From Pseudochelatococcus sp050946405 (GTDB taxonomy: Bacteria; Pseudomonadota; Alphaproteobacteria; Rhizobiales; Beijerinckiaceae): a DNA stretch of 64,000 bases. Location of the stretch: positions 124,001 through 188,000 of the forward strand of contig NZ_JBMNUS010000006.1 of NCBI RefSeq assembly GCF_050946405.1, in the 5' to 3' direction. Below the pieces are notes generated by a model. That model saw nothing but the letters and a program-made list of their open reading frames with translations, had not been told where the DNA came from and ran no database searches. Both the position numbers and the translations under genes were made by a program. Below, in pieces: positions 32,223-39,257 of the stretch. Position 1 is the stretch's first letter; each line of letters begins with the position of its first letter.

Positions 32223-34808
32223 TCACCCCAGCGCCTTCTTCACCGCCTCGCCGAGTTCCTTCAGCCCGAAGGGTTTGGGAAGGAAGGTGAAATTCTCGCC
32301 TTCCGGCAGATTCCGCTCGAAGGCGTCTTCCGCGTAGCCGGATACGAAGATCACCTTGAGGTCGGGGAAGCGCCGGCGCAGTTGCACGAGCAGCGTCGGG
32401 CCGTCCATTTCCGGCATCATCACATCGGAGACGACGAGATCGACGGGCGCGTCCAGCTTGTCGACGATGGCGAGCGCCTGCGCGCCGGAGGTCGCTTCCA
32501 GCACCGTGTAGCCGCGGGTGGCGAGCGCGCGGGCGGCGAACTTGCGCACCGCTTCCTCGTCCTCGACCAGCAGCACCGTGCCGCGCCCGGTGACATCGAC
32601 GGCCTCCGGCTGCTTCTCCTTCACGGCGACGCGGGATTCCGTCCGCACATGGCGGGGCAGGAAGATGCGGAACGTGGTGCCTTCGCCCACCGCGCTCTCG
32701 CAGAAGATGAAGCCGCCGCTCTGCTGCACGATGCCGTAGACCATCGACAGGCCGAGCCCGGTGCCCTTGCCCACTTCCTTCGTGGTGAAGAACGGTTCGA
32801 AGATCTTGTCGAGCACCTCGGGCGGGATGCCGGTGCCGGTGTCCGACACCTCGATCAGCGCGTAATCGGCATGCGGCAGCGAGGCTTCGCTGTGGCCGTA
32901 GCGGGCGACGTCGGCGGCGGCCACGTTGGCGGTGGCGATGGTGAGCTTGCCGCCTTCCGTCATGGCGTCGCGGGCGTTGACGGCGAGGTTGATGACCGCC
33001 TGCTGGATCTGGTTGGCGTCGGCCTTCACCTCCCACAGGCCGCTGCCGTGGCGCAGGTCGAGCTCCACCCGCTCGCCGAGCAGCCGGCGCAGCAGCATGG
33101 ACAGCTCGGTCAGCTCGTCGCCGAGCTGGACGACCTTCGGCCGCAGGGTCTGGCGGCGCGAGAACGCCAGCAACTGCCGCACGAGCGCGGCGGCGCGGTT
33201 GGCGTTCTGCTTGATCTGCATGATGTCCTGGAAGGCGGGATCGGTCGGCCGGTGGTTCGACAGCAACAGGTCGGAATAGCCGATGATGGCTTGCAGCACG
33301 TTGTTGAAATCGTGCGCCATGCCGCCGGCGAGCTGGCCGATGGCCTGCATCTTCTGCGCCTGCGCGAACTGGGCCTCCAGCGCGCGCTGCTCGGTGATGT
33401 CCAGCGCATAGACGATGGCGGCCTCGCCGTCGAGCTCGCCGTCGTCGATGCCGCTGAAGTAGAAGCGCGCCGAGCGCTCCGCCTGCCCCTTCTGCGCGGC
33501 TCCCGCCCCCTGCCCGGCGACGGTGACGTCGATGTGGGGGATGTCGCCGAGCCCTTCGGCGGCCTGATGCACGGCGCGCGCCAGCGCCTCGCGGTCGCGC
33601 GGGGCGACGGTGGCGAGGATGGAGCGGCCGGCGCCCGCCGGCGCCGGGGCCGCCGCGCCGCCGCCGAAGAGGCGGGCGAAGGAGGCGTTGGAACGCAGGA
33701 TGACGCCTTGCCGGTCGACGGTGGCGATGGCCACCGGCGTGTTGTTGAAGAAGCGGGCGAAGCGGACCTCCGCCGCGCGCTGGCCTTCGGCCACGTCCTC
33801 GCCGGGGGAGCGGTTGAGCACCAGCGTGCGCGAGGGCGTCGGCCGCCCGTCGGCGTCGAAGGCGATGCGGTGGAAGAGGCGCACCGGCAGGCTCTGGCCG
33901 CCCCGCTTGCGCAGGTCGACGTCGAGCGTTTCCGTGCGTTCCGCGCCCGCCTCGCCGGTCACGGAGGCGATGAGCGCGGCGGCGTTGGGGGGCACCACCT
34001 CGGGCAGCGTCAGCCCGCCGGAGCCGACCTTGGCGAGATCGTGGTCGAGCCAGCGGGCGAGGGTCGCGTTCATGTAGACGATGTCGCCCTGCGCGGTGAG
34101 CGAGAGAAAGCCGGCGGGCGCGTGGTCGAGATAGTCGATGGCGTGCTGAAGCTCGCGGAACACGGCCTCCTGCCGCTCGCGGTCGCGGGTGATGTCGGCG
34201 ACGCTCCACAGCGTCGCCCGCCGCCCGCGCGTGCGCGGCAGGGAGCGCACGCCGACCTTGAACCAGAGCGCCTCCGGCTGGCCGGGCGCTGTCTTGTGCG
34301 GCGGCGCTTGCGGGCGTTTCCGAACGACGCGGATTTCCTCGCAGGTGCTGCGTCCCTCGCGCGCCGCCTGCGCCAGGCGGTAGATCGCCTCGGCGATGTC
34401 GTCCGCGCCGTTGAACAGGCGCTCGATGGTGGGGGGGCCGGGCAGGTCGTCGCTTTTCAGTCGCCCGGCGAGGGCGCGGTAGGCCGCGTTCGTGTAGACG
34501 ACGTGGCCGTCGCCCTCGACGGCGATCAGCCCCTCGTCGGCGGTATCGGCAAGCACCCGCGCGAGGTCGTCGCGCGAGCGCCCGGCAGGGTGAAACGCGC
34601 CGAGCGCCAGCGCCAGCGCGAGCGCCACGCCCAGCACGGCGCAGCCGGCGAGCGCGATGAGCACGGCGGGCTCGCCGGCGCTCCGGCCGCTGTAGACAAT
34701 CCAGCCCGCCGCGCCGGCGAGGGCGATGCAGAGCATGACGACGATGGCGGCGTGCCACGCCCGCGGATCGGAACGGTCAATCGAATTGTCCACGCGCGTC
34801 TCACCCAT
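32223..34808 (-). CDS. cckA: cell-cycle hybrid sensor histidine kinase CckA
   Basis: The 861-residue hybrid kinase has two N-terminal membrane helices (AAIVVMLCIALAGAAGWIVY and the ALALALALG segment), PAS domains between about residues 80 and 460, and the phospho-acceptor block GGMAHDFNNVLQAIIGYSDL near 494. The catalytic ATPase domain has GKGTGLGLSMVYGIVQQSGG near 685. A C-terminal receiver domain starts LLVEDEEAVRKFAARAL near 743, with phospho-Asp in VVSDVMMPEMDGP. This layout and the H-box match CckA, which with ChpT controls CtrA and CpdR. ATG at 34808 is preferred to TTG at 34832. It is divergent from a FliO-domain gene; cpdR is also in the window. Confidence 0.92.
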   Translation of the reverse strand: MGETRVDNSIDRSDPRAWHAAIVVMLCIALAGAAGWIVYSGRSAGEPAVLIALAGCAVLGVALALALALGAFHPAGRSRDDLARVLADTADEGLIAVEGDGHVVYTNAAYRALAGRLKSDDLPGPPTIERLFNGADDIAEAIYRLAQAAREGRSTCEEIRVVRKRPQAPPHKTAPGQPEALWFKVGVRSLPRTRGRRATLWSVADITRDRERQEAVFRELQHAIDYLDHAPAGFLSLTAQGDIVYMNATLARWLDHDLAKVGSGGLTLPEVVPPNAAALIASVTGEAGAERTETLDVDLRKRGGQSLPVRLFHRIAFDADGRPTPSRTLVLNRSPGEDVAEGQRAAEVRFARFFNNTPVAIATVDRQGVILRSNASFARLFGGGAAAPAPAGAGRSILATVAPRDREALARAVHQAAEGLGDIPHIDVTVAGQGAGAAQKGQAERSARFYFSGIDDGELDGEAAIVYALDITEQRALEAQFAQAQKMQAIGQLAGGMAHDFNNVLQAIIGYSDLLLSNHRPTDPAFQDIMQIKQNANRAAALVRQLLAFSRRQTLRPKVVQLGDELTELSMLLRRLLGERVELDLRHGSGLWEVKADANQIQQAVINLAVNARDAMTEGGKLTIATANVAAADVARYGHSEASLPHADYALIEVSDTGTGIPPEVLDKIFEPFFTTKEVGKGTGLGLSMVYGIVQQSGGFIFCESAVGEGTTFRIFLPRHVRTESRVAVKEKQPEAVDVTGRGTVLLVEDEEAVRKFAARALATRGYTVLEATSGAQALAIVDKLDAPVDLVVSDVMMPEMDGPTLLVQLRRRFPDLKVIFVSGYAEDAFERNLPEGENFTFLPKPFGLKELGEAVKKALG

Positions 34809-35176
34809 GTTGCGGATGTTTCCTTGCCGCAAGTCCGCGATAACGATGCATACGGCCGAAGGTTCGCGGAGCGATCCCGCCGGCGCAATCGTCCGATAAT
34901 CGTTTCATCATACAACAGAACGCTCGTATCAGGCAGGCGCGCACGCATCAATGCGCTCGCGACCGCGCCTTGCGGCGGTTCGGTGCGTCTGCCGGAGCGG
35001 CGGGGTCCCTGTTGCGTGAATCCCGCAGCTCCGCAATAAATTACAAGTGGATAATGAACGAATTGCATCTCGAGCGTTAAATGCGGTTTAACCGGCGGTA
35101 GCGGATACGCTATGGTAGAGATCGAAGTGTATATGGCCGGAAGTCCGGTGGTTCTGAGGCGGGAGGGAACGCGACC
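34809..35176. other. divergent region between cckA and the fliO-like gene
   Basis: This 368-base region must contain the promoters of both flanking genes. It includes a consensus CtrA-type box at 35077-35091. I see no small gene in it. Confidence 0.5.
35077..35091. promoter_or_regulatory. candidate CtrA binding site, TTAA-N7-TTAA
   Basis: TTAA at 35077-35080 and TTAA at 35088-35091 are separated by exactly seven bases (ATGCGGT) and followed by CC. This is the full consensus of the alphaproteobacterial cell-cycle regulator CtrA. It lies 86 bases upstream of the fliO-like start and about 270 bases from the cckA start. Confidence 0.6.
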
Positions 35177-36583
35177 GTGCAGATATTCGGAAGCAATGCG
35201 CCGGCGGCGATTCAATATTTGCTCGCCTTTGTGATCATACTCGCCGTGCTTGCGGCCGTCGCGGCCGGATTGCGCCGAATCACGGGCGGGCGGTCCAGGG
35301 TGAGCCTCAACGGCGGCAGCGTTCGTCATCGCCAGCAGCGTCTCGGGGTCGTCGATGTCGTGGATATCGATTCGCAAAGGCAATTGCTGCTGCTGCGCCG
35401 CGACAACATCGAGCATCTCGTGCTCATCGGCGGGCCGAACGATCTGCTCGTCGAAAGCGGCATCGGCCGGCTCCACTACCGCGTTTCCGGCCCGCCGCCG
35501 GCGCCGCCTCAATCCCAGCCCCAGCCCCAGCCCCAGCCCCAGCCTCTTGCCGTCGAAGAGACGCCTCCGGTCGTCGATCTGCCGCCGCGCGGACCCGTGG
35601 CGCGCGATCCCTTCGCCGCCGACGCGGACCGGAAGCCGGATGCGGCCGGGGAGCGGGCTGCCCGCGTGCAGGAAGGATCGCCGGTCGCCGCGCGCGACGG
35701 GTTTGCATCCCGCCCGCTGACGACGCCCTCGCCTGCCTCGTTCCCGCCGCCGCCTTCCGCTCCCGGTCCGCTGGCGGCGGACCTGTCCCGTGTGCCGGAT
35801 ACGCCTCCGGCGGATGAGGCCGTTCCCGCGCCGACCGCGCGCGGCGGCGACAGGCTCGCCGGCCGGCCGGCGTCGGAGGAGAGCGAGCGCGGGCCGATCG
35901 GGCACATCACCGCCGTCGCGCGTCAGCTCGAGGAAGCGCTGAAGCGGCCGTTTTCCGCCGTCCGTCCGTCCGCCGCGGCGGGTGTCGATGTCGATGCGGG
36001 ATTGACGGCCCGCGATGCCGGCGACGCCGATACGAACTTGCCGGAGGTGAAGAAGGCCCCGGAGGGGTTGTCGGCCTCCGCTCCCGCGACGGCGGGCGAA
36101 ACGGCGTCTTCCGTGCCGGTGTTCCCTTTCGAGCCGCGCCCCAGGCCGGATGCGCACAAGCCCGCGGCGTTTCCGCCTCCGCCCCCGCCCGTGGCGTCGA
36201 TGGGCGTTCCGCCCGCTTTTGCGTCGCGCGGCGTGACCGATGCGCCGAAGCCGCCGGTGCCGAACCTTCCGCCGATACGGGAAACGGCCGTGCGGAGCGA
36301 GCCGCTGTCCGACGCCAGGTCGCCGTTAGCGCCCGTCGTGCCGCCTCCGCCTGCCGCGCCGTCCGCGGCGGCATTCGATGAGCCCGTCGCGCCGCCGCCT
36401 GCGGAAGTGCCGCCGCCCGTTCCGCCGCGCCCGGCCGACAGCGACGCCGCGCCCGCGAAACCGGCGGCGCCGTCATGGACGTCCACACCGGCTGCGCCGT
36501 CGCTGGACCTGTCGTCGCTGGAGAATATCGAAGCGGAGTTCGCGCGTCTGTTGGGACGCTCTCCGACGAAGAAGGACAATTGA
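35177..36583 (+). CDS. fliO: FliO-domain protein with a long Pro/Ala-rich C-terminal extension
   Basis: The N-terminal ~110 residues match FliO of the flagellar export apparatus: a single membrane helix (YLLAFVIILAVLAAVAAGL), then RHRQQRLGVVDVVDIDSQRQ, LLLLRRDNIEHLVLIGGPND and LLVES. The remaining ~350 residues are low-complexity, rich in Pro, Ala, Glu and Ser, including a QPQPQPQPQP run coded by CAGCCC repeats at 35515-35545. A short ordered-looking C-terminus ends LENIEAEFARLLGR. FliO is normally 100-150 residues, so the extension is unusual. GTG at 35177 has GGGAGGG upstream. No other flagellar gene is in the window. A CtrA-type box lies upstream. Confidence 0.72.
   Translation: MQIFGSNAPAAIQYLLAFVIILAVLAAVAAGLRRITGGRSRVSLNGGSVRHRQQRLGVVDVVDIDSQRQLLLLRRDNIEHLVLIGGPNDLLVESGIGRLHYRVSGPPPAPPQSQPQPQPQPQPLAVEETPPVVDLPPRGPVARDPFAADADRKPDAAGERAARVQEGSPVAARDGFASRPLTTPSPASFPPPPSAPGPLAADLSRVPDTPPADEAVPAPTARGGDRLAGRPASEESERGPIGHITAVARQLEEALKRPFSAVRPSAAAGVDVDAGLTARDAGDADTNLPEVKKAPEGLSASAPATAGETASSVPVFPFEPRPRPDAHKPAAFPPPPPPVASMGVPPAFASRGVTDAPKPPVPNLPPIRETAVRSEPLSDARSPLAPVVPPPPAAPSAAAFDEPVAPPPAEVPPPVPPRPADSDAAPAKPAAPSWTSTPAAPSLDLSSLENIEAEFARLLGRSPTKKDN
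35514..35547 (+). repeat. hexanucleotide repeat coding for QP units in the FliO-like protein
   Basis: CAGCCC is repeated five to six times in frame and codes for alternating Gln and Pro. Copy-number change by slippage would preserve the frame. Confidence 0.8.
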
Positions 36584-36622
36584 CCGGCTGTTGAAAGGCG
36601 GGCGTTTCTGCCCGCCCGCATT

Positions 36623-36654
36623 CGGGAAGCGGCGTGCCGCTTCCCGTTTCGTTT
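36623..36654 (+). terminator. terminator after the fliO-like gene
   Basis: CGGGAAGCGGC and GCCGCTTCCCG form an 11-bp stem with a two-base loop, followed by TTTCGTTT. A second small hairpin (GGCGGGC with GCCCGCC) precedes it. Confidence 0.75.
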
Positions 36655-36667
36655 CGGATCGCGCATG

Positions 36668-36772
36668 GAGCGGCGTGCATTCAAGTGGAATCGTCACGCC
36701 ACTCCAAATTCTACTTTTTACCGCAACTTGCGTTCAAATCGACGGATCGACCTGAACGCAAACCGCTCTGGC
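36668..36772 (-). repeat. palindromic repeat family B
   Basis: On the plus strand it reads GAGCGGCGTGCATTCAAGTG, GAATCGTCACGCCACTCC, then AAATTCTACTTTTTACCGC, AACTTGCGTTCAAATCGACG and GATCGACCTGAACGCAAACC before CGCTCT. Two inverted pairs are visible: CGGCGTG with CACGCC and TTGCGTTCA with TGAACGCAA. It lies just past the malic enzyme stop. Confidence 0.85.
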
Positions 36773-36782
36773 CTGCGCGGCA

Positions 36783-39065
36783 TTATCCGCCGATGTTGTA
36801 GGCGGCGAGCGCCGCGATGTTCACGATGTCGACGTCCTTCGCGCCGAGCGGGACGATCTGCACCGGCTTGTTCAGGCCGACGAGCAGCGGCCCGATGACT
36901 GTGGTCGCGCCGAGTTCCTGCAACATGCGCGTCGAGATCGACGCCGAATGCAGCGCCGGCATCACCAGCACGTTGGCGGGCTCCTTCAGGCGGCTGAACG
37001 GATAGAGCGCCAGCAGTTCGGGATTGAGCGCGACGTCGGCGCTCATCTCGCCATCGTATTCGAAACGCGCGCGCTGGCGGTCGAGAATGCGCACCGCCTC
37101 CTGCACATGGGTGGCGCGGTCCCCGCGCGGCTGGCCGAAGGTGGCGAAGGCGAGCAGCGCCACCCGTGGCTCGTAGCCGAGCCGCCGCGCCGCGCCCGCG
37201 GCTTCGGTCGCGATGGCCGCGAGGTCTTCCGCCGTGGGAAACTCGGTGATCGCAGTATCGGCGATCAGCACGGTGCGCCCGCGCGTCACCGCGATGGAGA
37301 CGCCGAGCACGCGGTGGCCGGGGCGCGCGTCGATCACCCGCAGCACGTCGTCCAGCGCCGTGTGATAGTTGCGCGTCACGCCCGTGACCATGGCGTCGGC
37401 GTCGCCGTGCGCCACCATCGCCGCAGCGAAATGGTTGCGGTCCTGGTTGATGAGCCGCTGGCAGTCGCGCAGCAGATAGCCGCGCCGCTGGAGGCGCTGA
37501 TAGAGATATTGCGTATAGAGCCGGTTGTTGGCCGACAGTGCCGCGTTGTGGATCTCGATGCCGGCGCGGCCGTCGATGTCGAGGCCGGCGGCGGCGGCCG
37601 TCTCGCGCACGCGCTCCTCGCGCCCCACGAGGATGGCGGTGCCGAGCCCTTGATGGACATAGGAGAGCGCCGCGCGAATGACAGCCTCCTCCTCGCCCTC
37701 CGCGAACACGACGCGCTTGGGAAAGCGGCGCACGCGCTCGAACACCGTGTTGAGCACGCTCACGACGGGGTCGCGGCGGGCGGACAACTGCGTGCGGTAG
37801 GCGTCGAAGTTCTCGATCGGCTTGCGCGCGACGCCCGTCTCCGCCGCCGCCCTGGCGACCGCGGGCGGCACGACGTGGATGAGGCGCGGATCGAAGGGAG
37901 CGGGAATGATGTAGTCGCGCCCGAAGCGGGGGCGCGCACCCTCGTAGGCGGCGGCCACCTCGTCGGGCACGTCCTCGCGCGCGAGCTGCGCCAGCGCATG
38001 CACGGCCGCCACCTTCATTTCCATGTTGATGGTGGTGGCGCGCACGTCGAGCGCGCCGCGGAAGATATAGGGAAAGCCCAGGACGTTGTTGATCTGGTTG
38101 GGATAGTCGGAGCGCCCGGTGGCCATGATGGCGTCTCCGCGCACCTTCGCCACTTCCTCGGGCGTGATTTCCGGGTCGGGATTGGCCATGGCGAAGATGA
38201 TCGGGTTGTCGGCCATGCCCGCCACCATCTCCGGCGTCAGCGCGCCCTTGGCGGAGAGGCCGAAGAACACGTCCGCGCCGGCGACGGCTTCCGCCAGCGT
38301 GCGAGCCGGGGTGTCGGCCGCGTGGGCCGATTTCCACTGGTTCATGCCTTCCGTGCGGCCCTTGTAGATCACGCCCTTGGTGTCGCACAGGATGACGTTC
38401 TCGGGCCGGAAACCGAGCCCGCGGGCCAGCTCCACCGAGGCGATGCCGGCGGCGCCCGCGCCGTTGACCACGAGCCGCGCCGTGGCGATGTCGCGCCCGG
38501 TGAGATGCAGGGCGTTGAGGATGCCCGCCGCCGCGATGATCGCCGTGCCGTGCTGGTCGTCGTGAAAGACGGGGATGTCCATCAGCTCCTTGAGCCGCTC
38601 CTCGATGACGAAGCACTCGGGCGCCTTGATGTCCTCGAGGTTGATGCCGCCGAAGGTAGGTCCCAGATACCGCACCGCGTTGATGAAGGCATCCACGTCC
38701 TGCGTGTCGACTTCTAGGTCGAAGGCGTCGATGTCCGCGAAGCGCTTGAACAGGACGGCCTTGCCCTCCATCACCGGCTTGGAGGCCAGCGCGCCGAGGT
38801 TGCCGAGGCCGAGAATGGCGGTGCCGTTGGTGATCACCGCCACCAGATTGCTGCGGGCGGTGTAGTCGTAGGCGAGCGAGGGATTCTCATGGATGGCGCG
38901 CACCGGCACCGCGACGCCCGGCGAGTAGGCCAGCGACAGATCGCGCTGGGTCGTCATCGGCTTCGTGGCGACGACCTCCAGCTTGCCGGGGCGGCCGCGG
39001 GAATGGAAGTTCAGCGCCTCCTGATCGGTGAAGGTCAGGCGGGTTCTTGGCTTGCGATCTGTCAT
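36783..39065 (-). CDS. NADP-dependent malic enzyme fused to a phosphotransacetylase-like domain
   Basis: The 760-residue protein is the MaeB-type fusion. The malic enzyme part (residues 1-430) has SLAYSPGVAVPVRAI near 40, GNLGALASKPVMEGKAVLFK, FHDDQHGTAIIAAAGILNAL near 160, and the NAD(P)-binding VVNGAGAAGIASVELARGLG near 190. It decarboxylates malate to pyruvate. The C-terminal ~320 residues match phosphate acetyltransferase (VVFAEGEEEAVIRAALSYV, NYHTALDDVLRVI, IADTAITEFPTAEDLA); in this fusion it is generally thought to be regulatory and not active as an acetyltransferase. ATG at 39065 begins MTDRKPRTRLTF; the longer frame upstream lacks similarity. Confidence 0.92.
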   Translation of the reverse strand: MTDRKPRTRLTFTDQEALNFHSRGRPGKLEVVATKPMTTQRDLSLAYSPGVAVPVRAIHENPSLAYDYTARSNLVAVITNGTAILGLGNLGALASKPVMEGKAVLFKRFADIDAFDLEVDTQDVDAFINAVRYLGPTFGGINLEDIKAPECFVIEERLKELMDIPVFHDDQHGTAIIAAAGILNALHLTGRDIATARLVVNGAGAAGIASVELARGLGFRPENVILCDTKGVIYKGRTEGMNQWKSAHAADTPARTLAEAVAGADVFFGLSAKGALTPEMVAGMADNPIIFAMANPDPEITPEEVAKVRGDAIMATGRSDYPNQINNVLGFPYIFRGALDVRATTINMEMKVAAVHALAQLAREDVPDEVAAAYEGARPRFGRDYIIPAPFDPRLIHVVPPAVARAAAETGVARKPIENFDAYRTQLSARRDPVVSVLNTVFERVRRFPKRVVFAEGEEEAVIRAALSYVHQGLGTAILVGREERVRETAAAAGLDIDGRAGIEIHNAALSANNRLYTQYLYQRLQRRGYLLRDCQRLINQDRNHFAAAMVAHGDADAMVTGVTRNYHTALDDVLRVIDARPGHRVLGVSIAVTRGRTVLIADTAITEFPTAEDLAAIATEAAGAARRLGYEPRVALLAFATFGQPRGDRATHVQEAVRILDRQRARFEYDGEMSADVALNPELLALYPFSRLKEPANVLVMPALHSASISTRMLQELGATTVIGPLLVGLNKPVQIVPLGAKDVDIVNIAALAAYNIGG

Positions 39066-39257
39066 CGTGTGCGTGCTGCCTTGGGTGGAAACCGCCTCGC
39101 GCGGCTGGAAAGATCGGGTTGATCCGTTTCCCGGATCGTTACAAACGAAATCATATCGGCACGGAAGGCGAGGCTCAAGCCCGGTTCTCCACCGTTTCGT
39201 GCCGCCCCGCGCCCGCATGAGGATGAAAGCGGCACGCCGGTCTGTTAACCTTATGCC

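Noticed and set aside
32382..35039. An 885-codon plus-strand frame opposite cckA
   Set aside because: The opposite strand carries a complete hybrid histidine kinase; the frame is a shadow.
36783..36785. Possibility that the malic enzyme is truncated by the family B repeat
   Set aside because: The phosphotransacetylase-like domain is complete to its usual end (NIAALAAYNIGG), so the repeat lies outside the gene.
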